DNA of 64,000 nt, from assembly GCA_964581815.1 (NCBI GenBank), contig CAZORE010000025.1, positions 1 through 64,000 on the forward strand. Direction: 5' to 3'. The stretch is from Trebonia sp964581815 (GTDB lineage Bacteria > Actinomycetota > Actinomycetes > Streptosporangiales > Streptosporangiaceae). A program made the translations under genes and the position numbers. Within the stretch, counting starts at the first letter, position 1. Each line of letters begins with the position of its first letter. Below, in pieces: positions 25,365 through 34,542 of the stretch. The notes under the pieces were generated by a model. It was not told where the DNA came from. It saw nothing but the letters and a program-made list of their open reading frames with translations, and did not search any database.

Positions 25365-27367
25365 GCTGGGATCTGGTTGTTCCCCGAGATCGTGTTGTCG
25401 TGGCCGGTGTTCACGATCGGATCGCCGCCGTTGCTCAGGTCCCGGCCGAACCGATTGAGGCCGATGTAGTTGTTGATCACGGAGTTCTGACTGGTGTCAC
25501 GGGTCAGCGTCACGCCAATGCCGTTGTTCCCGCTGATCAGGTTGGGCCGTTCGCACGCTTCCTGGCCGATGAGGTTACGGTAGGCGTGATCCGTGATCAG
25601 GACGCCGCCCTTCTCATTGCCCAGCGCGTTCACGCCGAGGATCTGCGTTCCGATGAAGCTGGGGTCGACGATATTGTCATGCGCCCCGCCTGCGATCGCC
25701 ACCCCGTACCCGCTGTTTCCCGAGAAGGTGTTCTGCGGGATCACCGAGACCAGCCTGCCGCCGATGGTGTTGCCGTGCGCGGTCCCGTCGATCAGCAGGC
25801 CGTCGCCGCCGTTGGGCAGCACAGCGTTGCCCTTGGTATTCAGGCCGGCGATGTCCGGATCAACTGTTACCCCCGAGGCGTTCCCGGCTAGCTCGATTCC
25901 GTTTCCCCTGTTGCCGGAGAACACGTTCGTCCGGACCACGTTGTCGCCCCCGGTGGAGGTGATAAGCAGCCCGTTCAGGCCGTTGGGAGCTGCGCCCTTG
26001 AATGCCAGCAGCCCGCCGAATGTGTTGAACGTGACGAACTTGCGGGCCGTCCCGAGCACCGCTATGCCGTTCAGGCCGTTTCCCGCGGACACGTTGCCGA
26101 GCGGGATGACCCCGCCCACCTGGGTATTCACCGAAGACCCGTCCACCAGGATGCCGTCCAGACGGTTTCCCACGATCGTCGTGTTGTTGGCGCCGACGCC
26201 GAAGAAGTTCCCCTGGACCGTTACATTGTCCGAGTTGGTGACGCGCAACCCGTTCCGGAGATTGCCGCTTATGACGTTGTAATAGACGAACGGGTTGTTG
26301 ACGACCTTGCAGCCCACCAGCGAGTTGCCGGGCGCCCCGTTGATCCACACGCCGTTGCCGGCATTGCCGAGAGCACCGTCCCCGTTAGCCGTCGTCCCGA
26401 TGAAGTTCCCGTTGAGTACATTGCCCAGGGAGCCAGTGTCGATCAGCACGCCGTCACCGCCGTTGCCCGATATCAAGTTGCCGAGCGGCGGCACCACGAA
26501 CACCGGTGCCACGGTCCCCTTATTCCCGGTGGGATTGTTCACGTTACCGGTCACACTGTCGATGAAGGCGGTACCGCCGATCTCGTTGCCTCGTGACCCG
26601 GCGGTGATGAGAATGCCGGCGCCGCCGTTGCCGATGGCCGCGGTGCCAGCGGCGTTCGTGCCGATCCGGTTGTCCGCCACCGTGTTCGCCGACGATCCGA
26701 AGAGCACGATGCCGCTTCCCCGGTTGCCGGATATCACGTTCGCGACCGCACCCGCGGTGCGCGTGGTGTTCAGCCCGATAAGGTTCCGGGCCGACGGCGC
26801 CGATACGAACACGCCGGCGCCCCCGTTGCCGGCCGCGGTCCCGGCCAGGTTCAGGCCGATGTAGTTGTCGTTGAGCGTGACCGAGCCGGCGTTCAGGGTC
26901 ACGCCATTGCCGCTGGCGTTGTCCACGCCGAGTCCCAGCAGCTGCGAGCCGCCCGAGCCGACGGCAAACAGCAAGCCTGGGTTCCCGTTGAAGTCGAGTG
27001 CCACGACAGGCGGGCCGCCACTGACGTACCCGGGTGCCGTTGTCGCATCAATCGACACTTGGCGTACGATCGCGGGCAATGGGGTAGCCAGGGTGATAGT
27101 CCCGGTCGTGTCGAAGTTGATGAGGGTTGAATTTCCGACCGGAGCGGCATTTGCGGTGTTGATGGCGGCACGGAGGGAACCCACCCCAATATCACTCAGG
27201 CTGGTGACGGTGATTGTCTGCGTGAATGCCGGAGCATGCGCGGCGGGAGTCTGGGCAGCGACCGCCCCGGACGGGAAGGCGATCGTTGCTGAACCCGCCG
27301 CGACCAGCAAGGCGGTACCCGCGATAAGCGGCATGAATCGCCTTGACCGGATAATCCATTTACTCAT
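25340..27367 (-). CDS. Secreted right-handed beta-helix repeat protein, ends in VPVTG
   Basis: About 675 residues from ATG 27367, chosen because GGAGG lies 8 bases upstream; the ATG at 27382 overlaps that site. The N-terminal signal peptide is basic then hydrophobic (RRFMPLIAGTALLVAAGSAT). The mature part is made of Gly/Asn-rich parallel beta-helix coils with repeated NGVxxGNxxG and IGTxxxGTAAxGNGGAGI patterns, preceded by SLSDIGVGSLRAAINTAN as in many outer-surface polysaccharide-binding or lyase-like proteins. It has no recognisable catalytic site. It ends FVPVTG and stop. It is probably an extracellular adhesin or carbohydrate-active protein; its gene has low codon GC relative to neighbours. 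Confidence 0.78.
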   Translation of the reverse strand: MSKWIIRSRRFMPLIAGTALLVAAGSATIAFPSGAVAAQTPAAHAPAFTQTITVTSLSDIGVGSLRAAINTANAAPVGNSTLINFDTTGTITLATPLPAIVRQVSIDATTAPGYVSGGPPVVALDFNGNPGLLFAVGSGGSQLLGLGVDNASGNGVTLNAGSVTLNDNYIGLNLAGTAAGNGGAGVFVSAPSARNLIGLNTTRTAGAVANVISGNRGSGIVLFGSSANTVADNRIGTNAAGTAAIGNGGAGILITAGSRGNEIGGTAFIDSVTGNVNNPTGNKGTVAPVFVVPPLGNLISGNGGDGVLIDTGSLGNVLNGNFIGTTANGDGALGNAGNGVWINGAPGNSLVGCKVVNNPFVYYNVISGNLRNGLRVTNSDNVTVQGNFFGVGANNTTIVGNRLDGILVDGSSVNTQVGGVIPLGNVSAGNGLNGIAVLGTARKFVTFNTFGGLLAFKGAAPNGLNGLLITSTGGDNVVRTNVFSGNRGNGIELAGNASGVTVDPDIAGLNTKGNAVLPNGGDGLLIDGTAHGNTIGGRLVSVIPQNTFSGNSGYGVAIAGGAHDNIVDPSFIGTQILGVNALGNEKGGVLITDHAYRNLIGQEACERPNLISGNNGIGVTLTRDTSQNSVINNYIGLNRFGRDLSNGGDPIVNTGHDNTISGNNQIPACFVPVTG

Positions 27368-27581
27368 GAAATCGACCTCCATGACGCGCGCATCCTTATC
27401 TTCGCTTACGTCGCTTTAGGCGCAGAGGACTTACGACTTCAAGGTATACATGACACCGCCGGGCAGCCGCAAAACCGCATGGTTAATTTCGCCTAACCCA
27501 TCTGGTGCAATTTACGGAAAACGAATGGATAGCGCGCAGGGGTCAGCGGATTCGGCACCATCAGAGGCCCGTTTCCCAACC

Positions 27582-27637
27582 CCGGATGGTTGTGGCAACG
27601 AACCGCCAATAGCCGGCTCGTTGCCGCAACCATCCGG
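27582..27637. terminator. Long stem-loop after the catabolic operon
   Basis: Two 24-bp arms (27582-27605 and 27614-27637) with 22 of 24 positions complementary and an 8-base loop. It begins 20 bp past the stop of the last operon gene (27657, minus strand). A very stable terminator or a 3' RNA-stabilising element. The rest of 27368-27656 holds only the beta-helix gene's upstream region and no other gene. Confidence 0.7.
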
Positions 27638-27656
27638 TGATCGCGGGCGGCGGGGG

Positions 27657-28067
27657 TCAGGCCGGAGGCGCCCAGCCGATGTACTCATCCGCCCGGCGGC
27701 TGAACAGCCACGTGCCGCCGACCTGACGGAACACGTCGTAGTAGCGGGCGACGATCTGGACCGACCACGCCCCGCCGTCGCCTTGGGCGATGAACACCAC
27801 GTCGGTGGTCGCGCGGGCCTCCTCGTCGTTCCAGCCGGTGATCACGACGTTGACCGGCATGTGGCGCTGCAGCCCCTTGGGCTTCCACTGGTCCCAGGAG
27901 GCCCGGATCGCGTCCGCGCCCTCGAAGACGCCCATCCCCGGGACCTCGAGGACCGCGTCCGGCGTGTAGAGCGCCATGATGCCGTCGGTGTTTCCCGCGT
28001 CCTGGTGCTGTGCGTGCGCGGCGACGGCGGTGTAGACGCCCGCGAACACGTCCGCGTAGCTGGTCAT
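27657..28067 (-). CDS. SnoaL-like/NTF2-fold protein
   Basis: A 136-residue NTF2-fold protein: VYTAVAAHAQHQDAGNTDGI at the N terminus, MALYTPDAVLEVPGMGVFEGADAIRASW, and VARYYDVFRQVGGTWLFSRR. These are small cone-shaped proteins that act as isomerases, dehydratases, cyclases or hydroxylase subunits. It is the last gene of the minus-strand catabolic operon, 9 bp after the cyclase-family gene. The substrate is unknown; a hydrolase or dehydratase role on the operon's intermediate is plausible. Confidence 0.85.
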   Translation of the reverse strand: MTSYADVFAGVYTAVAAHAQHQDAGNTDGIMALYTPDAVLEVPGMGVFEGADAIRASWDQWKPKGLQRHMPVNVVITGWNDEEARATTDVVFIAQGDGGAWSVQIVARYYDVFRQVGGTWLFSRRADEYIGWAPPA

Positions 28068-28076
28068 CGGCGCCCC

Positions 28077-29012
28077 CTACTTGATCGCGACCGGGCTCAG
28101 CGGCGTGCCGACCGCGCCGGTGACCAGCAGGCCGTTGGCGACGAAGAGGAACTCCCACACCCCGTCAGCCTCGCAGTCGGCCTTCAGCGCCTCGAAGTCG
28201 AACATCTCGCCCAGGGTCAGGCCGATGTCGCGGATCATCACCTGGTGCACCGGGATGGTGGCGCCGGGCACCGGGGTGGGCCAGACCTCGCCGTTGGACT
28301 GGTCCAGGGCAAGCGCGGCGATCTCGCTGTCGTGGATCCAGCGGCAGAGGTCAAGGCCGGGGCCGGGCGTCGGGCCCACGTACTTCTGCCGGTCGCCGTC
28401 GCGGAAGTACTTGGTCCAGCCGGTGCGGATGCACGCGATGTCGCCGGACTCGACCCGCACCCCCTGCCGCTCCTGGGCGGCCTCGACGTCGGCGGTGGTG
28501 ATCTCGTAGGAGTCCGGCAGCACGTCGGTGCCCTTCAGCCCGGCGATGTCGAGCAGCACGCCGCGGGAGACGAGCTTGGTCGCCACCTGGGCGATGTCGT
28601 TCCTTGAGGCGCCCTGGAAGTTGTTGAGCGCCTTGGCGGGCATCCCGTTGTAGAAGAACCCGTCGTAGCCGACGTGGGCCAGCCCGTCCCACTGGGTCGA
28701 GGCCTGCAGCCCCATGATGATGATGTCGTCGGCCGCGATCTGGCCGTCCTTGGCGTAGGACGAGTCCGACGGCAGCAGGGTGAACAGGTGGTGCGGGTTG
28801 CGCCGCCAGCCGCCGGGCGGGAACGGGCCGTCCTTGTCGAACGGGATGCCGCAGTCGATCGTCTTGCCGGCGCGCACCATCTTGGCCGAGGCGACCAGCT
28901 TCTCCGGGGTGATGAAGTTGAGCGTGCCGATCTGGTCGTCGTCGCCCCAGCGGCCCCAGTTGGACAGTTCCTTGCCGAGCTCGTGGTGCGGCCACACGGT
29001 GGTGTCGGTCAT
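28077..29012 (-). CDS. Cyclase-family metal hydrolase (kynurenine formamidase-like)
   Basis: A 311-residue member of the cyclase family, which contains metal-dependent amide and lactone hydrolases. The metal motif reads STQWDGLAHVGYDG; the usual first His of HxGTHxDxxxH is replaced by Gln while Asp and the second His remain, as in a common actinobacterial subgroup. Also visible are RGVLLDIAGLKG, CIRTGWTKYF and GLDLCRWIHDSEIAAL. In this operon it could open a lactone made by the Baeyer-Villiger enzymes. ATG at 29012. A 29-residue coding-like tail in another frame lies between it and the upstream monooxygenase. Confidence 0.85.
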   Translation of the reverse strand: MTDTTVWPHHELGKELSNWGRWGDDDQIGTLNFITPEKLVASAKMVRAGKTIDCGIPFDKDGPFPPGGWRRNPHHLFTLLPSDSSYAKDGQIAADDIIIMGLQASTQWDGLAHVGYDGFFYNGMPAKALNNFQGASRNDIAQVATKLVSRGVLLDIAGLKGTDVLPDSYEITTADVEAAQERQGVRVESGDIACIRTGWTKYFRDGDRQKYVGPTPGPGLDLCRWIHDSEIAALALDQSNGEVWPTPVPGATIPVHQVMIRDIGLTLGEMFDFEALKADCEADGVWEFLFVANGLLVTGAVGTPLSPVAIK

Positions 29013-29123
29013 CTTCGGCCTTCCTCTCAGAATCGGTGTGACATGTAGCGGGCCGACCAGCTCAGCGTGCTGGTGGGCACGTAGTAGCCGGCCTCGTCGT
29101 TGATCGCCGCCCAGTTGGCGTGC

Positions 29124-30734
29124 TCACTCCGGTTCCTGACCGGGGAAGAAGCCGGCGTAGTCGCTCTTGGCGGCGGCCTCCATCATTTCCAGCAGCTTGG
29201 GCCGCCCGAGGGAGTTGAGCAGGAAGGCCTTGGCCTTGCCGGGGATGTTGCTGCCGAAGAAGTAGCTCAGCTCCTTGAACGGCGACATGGTGTACGCGGC
29301 CTCGTTGACCATGGTGGTCCACTCGTCTTCCAGCGCCTTGGGCGCTTCGATCACGGGGTGCCCGTGCTCGCGGGCGAAATCGATCAGGGTGGCGATGAAG
29401 TCCGACTGGTCGCCGTTGTACCGCGGGTTGTTGCCCGCCCCGCCGTGCGGTCCGCCGGGGAAGAAGAAGTTCGGGAAGTGATGGGCCATGATGCCGAGAG
29501 CGGTGAGCGGCCCGTCGGCCCAGTACTCCGCCAGCGGCAGGCCGTCCCGGCCGGTGATGCCGATCCGCTTGAGCGCGCCGGTGCCGAAGTCGAACCCGGT
29601 GGCCCAGACGATGATGTCGAACTCCTGCAGCCCGTCGACGGTCTCGATGCCGGTCTCGGTCACCGCGGTGATCGGCGTCTCCTTCAGGTCGACCAGCGAG
29701 ACGTTGGGCCGGTTGTATGCCTCGTAATAGCCGGTCACGTACGGGGGGCGCTTGCCGGCGTAGCCGTGGTCCTTCGGTATCAGCTTCTCCGCCGTCGCCG
29801 GGTCTTTGACGACGGCGCGGATCTTGTCGGCGACGAACTTCGACCACTCGGCGTTGGCGGCCGGGTTCATCGTCATGTCCCGGTAGTTGCTGATGATCTT
29901 GCCGAACCCGCCGAGCTGCCAGGTCCGCTCGTAGAACGCCTGCCGCTCTTCGGCCGAGTCGTCGAAGGTCATCTTGTCCGAGGGCTGGTGCAGGAACCCG
30001 GACGCCGACTTGTCGACGGTCTCCTTGATCGACTTGAAGCCGGCCTTCAGCTCGGCCTGCTCCTCCGGGGTAATCGGCCGGTTGTTGAGCGGAGTGGCCC
30101 AGTTCGGCGTGCGCTGGTACACGGTCAGCGACGCGACCTCGGGGGCGATCTCCGGGATGACCTGCACGCCGCTCGACCCGGTGCCGATGACCGCGACCCG
30201 CTTGCCCCTGAAGTCCACCTCCCTCTTCGGCCACAGCCCTGTGTGATAGGCCTCGCCGCGAAACTTCTCCCGCCCGGGAACGGCAGGATAGAACGGCGCA
30301 GATAGCACGCCGGTGGCGGCCACCAGGTAACGCGCCCTGGCGGTGTACCCGTCATGCGCCGTGACCTGCCAGGTCGCTGATCCGGCGTCCCAGACGGCCG
30401 ACGTGACCCTGGTGCTGAACCGGATGTGGCGGCGCAGGTCGAACTTGTCCACCACGTGGTTGAAGTACCGCTCGTTCTCCGCCTGCCCGGCGAAGTGCTC
30501 GGACCACTCCCACTCTTTGAACAGCTCTTCCGAGAAGAAGTACCCGTAGGTGTAACTCTCGGAGTCGTAGCGCGACCCGGGGTAGCGGTTCCAGTACCAG
30601 GTGCCGCCCACGCCGGTACCGGCGTCCACCAGCTGCACCGAGTACCCCGCCTCGCGGGCCAGGTACAGCTGGTAGATGCCGGTCACCCCGGCCCCCACGA
30701 TGAGGATGTCGACGTCGCCTTGGTCCTGCCCCAT
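29124..30734 (-). CDS. Flavin-containing Baeyer-Villiger-type monooxygenase
   Basis: A 536-residue FAD/NADPH monooxygenase. It has the FAD Rossmann motif GAGVTG near residue 14, GGTWYWNRYPGSRYD, the Baeyer-Villiger fingerprint FRGEAYHTGLWP near residue 159 (FxGxxxHxxxWP), the NADPH motif GTGSSG, and the FWATGF-like motif DIIVWATGFDF. These are the hallmarks of type I enzymes that convert ketones to esters or lactones. ATG at 30734. It is 11 bp after the aldehyde dehydrogenase gene and part of the same operon. The substrate may be a cyclic ketone. Confidence 0.93.
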   Translation of the reverse strand: MGQDQGDVDILIVGAGVTGIYQLYLAREAGYSVQLVDAGTGVGGTWYWNRYPGSRYDSESYTYGYFFSEELFKEWEWSEHFAGQAENERYFNHVVDKFDLRRHIRFSTRVTSAVWDAGSATWQVTAHDGYTARARYLVAATGVLSAPFYPAVPGREKFRGEAYHTGLWPKREVDFRGKRVAVIGTGSSGVQVIPEIAPEVASLTVYQRTPNWATPLNNRPITPEEQAELKAGFKSIKETVDKSASGFLHQPSDKMTFDDSAEERQAFYERTWQLGGFGKIISNYRDMTMNPAANAEWSKFVADKIRAVVKDPATAEKLIPKDHGYAGKRPPYVTGYYEAYNRPNVSLVDLKETPITAVTETGIETVDGLQEFDIIVWATGFDFGTGALKRIGITGRDGLPLAEYWADGPLTALGIMAHHFPNFFFPGGPHGGAGNNPRYNGDQSDFIATLIDFAREHGHPVIEAPKALEDEWTTMVNEAAYTMSPFKELSYFFGSNIPGKAKAFLLNSLGRPKLLEMMEAAAKSDYAGFFPGQEPE

Positions 30735-30745
30735 TGATGATCTCC

Positions 30746-32215
30746 CTACAGCTGCACGATGATGGTCTTGGTGGCGGTGTAGGCGTCGAGCGCCTCGATG
30801 CCCTTCTCGCGCCCGTAGCCCGACTTGCGGAAGCCGCCGAAGGGCAGTTCCACCCCGCCGCCGGCCCCGTAGGTGTTGACGTAGATCTGCCCGCCGTCGA
30901 CCTGGGCGGAGACCCGGTGCGCGCGGGCCAGGTCCCTGGTCCAGACCGCGCCGATCAGCGCGTAGTCGGTGCCGTTGGCCAGCGCGACCGCCTCCTCCTC
31001 CGAGCCGAAGGTGGTGACGGTGATCACCGGGCCGAAGATCTCCTCCTGGGCGATCCGGGCCGCTGGGTCCACGCCGTCGATGAGCGTGGGGTTGAAGTAG
31101 GCGCCGCCGCTGATGCCGTCCGGCTCGGCCACGGTGCCGCCGTAGACGATGTCGGCGCCCTTGGCTTCGCCCTCGGCTCCGCCAAGGGCGGACTCGACGT
31201 AGCCGCGCACCCGGTCCTGCTGCTTGCGGGACACCAGCGGGCCAAGGTCGGGATCGGTGATGCCGGGGCCGATGGTCACCGCGCCGAAGCGATCCGCGAT
31301 GCGCCGCAGGACCTGGCCATGCACCCGTTCGTCGACTAGCACCCGCGATCCGGCCGAGCAGGTCTGCCCGGCGTTCTGCAGGATCACGTTGGCCGCCGTC
31401 GTCGCCGCCCGCTCGATATCCGCGTCGGCGAATATCAGGTGGGCCGACTTGCCGCCCAGCTCAAGCGTCACGGGCGCCACCCGCCGGGCGGCGGCGCCCG
31501 CGATCAGGCGGCCGACCTCGGTGGAGCCGACGAAGCTGAGGTGGTCGACGTCCGGGTGGGCGGCGAGGGCGGCGCCGGCTTCCGGCCCGAGCCCGGTGAC
31601 CACGTTGACCACGCCAGCCGGCAGGCCCGCCGCGGCGGCCAGCCGGGCGAGGTAGGCCGCCGTGCGGGGCGTCTCGTCGGCCGGCTTGAGCACCGCGCAG
31701 TTCCCGGCGGCGATGGCCGGCGCCACCGCCCGGCCGAACAGCTGCATCGGGTAGTTCCAGGCGACGATGTGGCCGGTGACGCCGAGCGGCTCGCGGCGGG
31801 TGTAGACGTGCAGGTCAGGCCGCAGCGGGATGCTCAGGCCGTAGTACGACTCGATGACGTGGCTGTAGAAGCGGAAGTAGCGCGCGCACACCCGCGCGTC
31901 ATTGCGCGCCTGCGACAGCGGCTTGCCGCTGTCCTCGCTCTCCAGCCGGGCGAGCGTCTCGACCTCATCGTCGATCAGGCCGGCCAGCCGGGACAGCAGC
32001 TCGGAGCGCTGCTCGGGCGTGGTGGCCCGCCACGCCGGGCTGGCGCGGCGGGCCGCCGCCACGGCCTGGTCGATCTCCTTGTCCCCCGCCCGGGCCACGT
32101 CGCCGAGGGTGGCGCCGGTCGACGGGTCGATGTTCGGGTACGTCTCCGCCGATCTCACCGGGGCCCCGTCGATGAAGGACTCGGTGACTCGCTCGGCTGC
32201 GGGGGACACGGCCAT
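30746..32215 (-). CDS. Aldehyde dehydrogenase
   Basis: A 489-residue NAD(P)-dependent aldehyde dehydrogenase. Motifs: VAWNYPMQLFGRAVAPAIAA, KPADETPRTA, FVGSTEVGRLI, the catalytic Glu in VTLELGGKSAHLIF, and the catalytic Cys in QNAGQTCSAGSRVLV, with EEIFGPVITV and GGFRKSGYGRE at the C terminus. All residues needed for activity are present. It is flanked by the VOC gene (34 bp) and the Baeyer-Villiger gene (11 bp). It would oxidise an aldehyde formed during breakdown of the operon's substrate. Confidence 0.95.
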   Translation of the reverse strand: MAVSPAAERVTESFIDGAPVRSAETYPNIDPSTGATLGDVARAGDKEIDQAVAAARRASPAWRATTPEQRSELLSRLAGLIDDEVETLARLESEDSGKPLSQARNDARVCARYFRFYSHVIESYYGLSIPLRPDLHVYTRREPLGVTGHIVAWNYPMQLFGRAVAPAIAAGNCAVLKPADETPRTAAYLARLAAAAGLPAGVVNVVTGLGPEAGAALAAHPDVDHLSFVGSTEVGRLIAGAAARRVAPVTLELGGKSAHLIFADADIERAATTAANVILQNAGQTCSAGSRVLVDERVHGQVLRRIADRFGAVTIGPGITDPDLGPLVSRKQQDRVRGYVESALGGAEGEAKGADIVYGGTVAEPDGISGGAYFNPTLIDGVDPAARIAQEEIFGPVITVTTFGSEEEAVALANGTDYALIGAVWTRDLARAHRVSAQVDGGQIYVNTYGAGGGVELPFGGFRKSGYGREKGIEALDAYTATKTIIVQL

Positions 32216-32249
32216 GATCTCGCCTTCTCTCGTGCTGCTGCTCGACGGC

Positions 32250-33185
32250 TCAGGAGCGGGGGTCGCCGGGCACCAGGTGAGTGGTGAATCCCCAGGGAAC
32301 GTTGATGCTCGTGTCCGGGTCGGTCACCAGGAAGTCCTCGGTCCGCGAGCGGATGCCGACGCCCTGGGACTTCAGGTGCGCGGCGGCGCGGTCCAGGTCG
32401 GCGACCTTGAACGTGAGCGAGTGATAGGTGTCGCCCCGGGCGGTCGTGGTCCAGTCGGCGTAGGCGGCGGTGCCCTGGTCGGGCACCGCGACCTGCAGCA
32501 CCGAGTCGGACAGGGCCACGTAGCTGGCGGCGGCGCCGATCACCTCGTCGCGTCCTCGCGCGAAGACGGTGCCGCCGAGCGCGTCGACCAGCGTGTGCAG
32601 CGCCCGCTTCGGGTTGTCGGTGAGCAGCGTGTGGTAGGCGCACCGCTGCAGGCCGAGCGGCCCCTCGGGGGCCGCGGCCGCGGTCCAGCCGGGCGCGTTG
32701 CGGTGGTCGAGCTTGAAGGGGAAGTCGGGCAGGAACTCGTGCCGCAGGCCCGCCGACTCCGGGGTGGTGAAGTAGATCGGCATCGCGCCGCTGCCGGCCG
32801 AACGCGGCGCCTCGTCGCCCTCGGCGGCCTTGCCGAACTGGTCAACCATGGCGACGCCCGCGGCGCGCAGTGCGCGGTACACGGCCTCGGGGTTGTCGTC
32901 GAACCAGCCGATCGTCTTCAGGTGCGGCTTGTCCACCGACGCGTACTGCTGCACGCCGTTCAGCACGTACAGGGTCGGCTGGATGGTGTCCATCAGCACG
33001 TCCGCCATCGGGGTGAACGTCGAGTAGTTGGTGGGGTAGTTGCCGGTCTCCCGGCCCTTGAACGTCTCGTAGATGTTGGTGCTAGCGCGGCCGAACACCC
33101 GCTCGAACCAGGCCTCCACCTCGCCCAGGTCGGGCGCGTGAAAGCTGGGGTGGTACATCCGCGTGACGCGGAACTGCTCCGTCAT
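32250..33185 (-). CDS. VOC-superfamily protein (glyoxalase/extradiol dioxygenase-like, two modules)
   Basis: A 311-residue protein with two VOC modules: RVTRMYHPSFHAPDLGEVEAWF at the N terminus and CAYHTLLTDNPKRALHTLVDALGGT in the second half. Candidate metal ligands are His in the first module and the His of AYHTLL and YHSLTFKV; the Glu position is uncertain. Members include dioxygenases, glyoxalases and epimerases. ATG at 33185 with AGGAGGT upstream. It lies 22 bp after the luciferase-family gene, so it is co-transcribed. It may be an epimerase, a dioxygenase or an accessory protein. Confidence 0.78.
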   Translation of the reverse strand: MTEQFRVTRMYHPSFHAPDLGEVEAWFERVFGRASTNIYETFKGRETGNYPTNYSTFTPMADVLMDTIQPTLYVLNGVQQYASVDKPHLKTIGWFDDNPEAVYRALRAAGVAMVDQFGKAAEGDEAPRSAGSGAMPIYFTTPESAGLRHEFLPDFPFKLDHRNAPGWTAAAAPEGPLGLQRCAYHTLLTDNPKRALHTLVDALGGTVFARGRDEVIGAAASYVALSDSVLQVAVPDQGTAAYADWTTTARGDTYHSLTFKVADLDRAAAHLKSQGVGIRSRTEDFLVTDPDTSINVPWGFTTHLVPGDPRS

Positions 33186-33207
33186 GCTGACCTCCTTGTG
33201 GAAACGG

Positions 33208-34542
33208 CTACCTAGATTCCGGGCGGGCGATGCCGAGGTGCTCGCGCAGGGTGGAGCCGGCGTACTCCCGCCGGAACAGGCCCCGCCGCTGCAGCTCAGG
33301 CACCACCATCCGGACGAACTCCTCGAACGCACCGGGCAGGTGGGTGGCGGCGAGGACGAACCCGTCACAGGCGCCGGAGTTGAACCACTCCTCCATCTGG
33401 TCCGCCACCGACGTGGCGGTGCCGACGAAGCGCGGGCCCTGCAGCAGGGTGGCGCGGTGGGCGGCCAGGTCGCGGACGGTTACGTCGCGGCCCAGGTGCT
33501 TACGTACCCCCATAGACAGGCCACGGATCCCGGAGCTGGCCGCCATCATGTCCTCGGTCACCACGTCGTCGAGGTCGTGCTTGGCGAAGTCGTAGTTGAG
33601 TAGCTCCGACAGCAGCGCGAGCGACGCGACCGGGTGGACGTAGGCGTCGAGGAAGAGCCGCTCCTTCGCCTCCGCGATCGCCTGGGTCTCCCCCACGACC
33701 GCGTACGCCATCGGAAGGATCTTGACATCGTCAGGGTCGCGGCCCGCGGCGGTGATCTGCTCCTTCTGCTCCCGGTAGTGCTGCTGCGCCACCGCAAGGC
33801 CGGGGTCGCCGGTGAAGACCATGTCGGCCCAGGTGGCCGCGAACTCCCGGCCGCGCCCGGACGAGCCTGCCTGCAGGATCACCGGCCGGCCCTGGGGGGT
33901 GCGCGGCACGGTCAGCGGGCCCCGGACGGAGAACCACTCGCCCTTGTGGTTGATCTCGTGGACCTTGGCCGGGTCGGCGAACTCGCCGGACTCCTTGTCC
34001 ATGATCAGCGCGCCGTCGTCCCATGAGTCCCAGAGCGCGGTTACGGTCTGCAGGAACTCGTCAGCCTTGTCGTAACGCCGGTCGTGGTCCATGGCGGCCG
34101 ACAGTCCGAAGTTCTGCGCCTCGGAGTCGTTGACCGAGGTCACCACGTTCCAGGCGGCACGGCCGCCGGACAGGTGATCGAGCGTGGCGAAGGTGCGGGC
34201 CACGTGGTACGGCTGGTAGTAGGTGGTCGAGTAGGTGGCGCCGACGCCGATCCTGGAGGTGGCGCCGATGATTCCGCCGAGGACGGCGGTGAGGTCGAGC
34301 TTGACCGGCCGGGCGCCGTAGCGGACGGCTTCGGCCACCGAGTCGCCGTAGACGCCGGGCATCGCGAGCCGGTCGTCGAAGAAGACGCAGTCGAACTTGC
34401 CTTCCTCCAGCACCTTCCCGATCCGGGTGTAGTAGTCCATGGTGAGGAACCCGGGGTCGGCCGACGGGTACCGCCACGATCCCGAGTAGACGGTGACGTT
34501 GCCGGCCTGCATGAAGCCGACGAGGGTCATCTGGCGGGTCAC
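33208..34542 (-). CDS. Luciferase-family (LLM) FMN-dependent monooxygenase, NtaA/DmoA/SnaA type
   Basis: About 444 residues from GTG 34542, which overlaps the lyase stop as GTGA. TIM-barrel flavin monooxygenase of the nitrilotriacetate monooxygenase/dimethyl-sulfide monooxygenase type: FMQAGNVTVYSGSWRYP, FDCVFFDDRLAMPGVYG, LDHLSGGRAAWNVVTSVN, VILQAGSSGRGREFAATWAD, VGTATSVADQMEEWF. Some relatives are type II Baeyer-Villiger enzymes. It needs FMNH2 from a reductase, and no reductase is visible nearby. Together with the FAD enzyme in the same operon it gives two oxygenation routes. Confidence 0.92.
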   Translation of the reverse strand: MTRQMTLVGFMQAGNVTVYSGSWRYPSADPGFLTMDYYTRIGKVLEEGKFDCVFFDDRLAMPGVYGDSVAEAVRYGARPVKLDLTAVLGGIIGATSRIGVGATYSTTYYQPYHVARTFATLDHLSGGRAAWNVVTSVNDSEAQNFGLSAAMDHDRRYDKADEFLQTVTALWDSWDDGALIMDKESGEFADPAKVHEINHKGEWFSVRGPLTVPRTPQGRPVILQAGSSGRGREFAATWADMVFTGDPGLAVAQQHYREQKEQITAAGRDPDDVKILPMAYAVVGETQAIAEAKERLFLDAYVHPVASLALLSELLNYDFAKHDLDDVVTEDMMAASSGIRGLSMGVRKHLGRDVTVRDLAAHRATLLQGPRFVGTATSVADQMEEWFNSGACDGFVLAATHLPGAFEEFVRMVVPELQRRGLFRREYAGSTLREHLGIARPESR

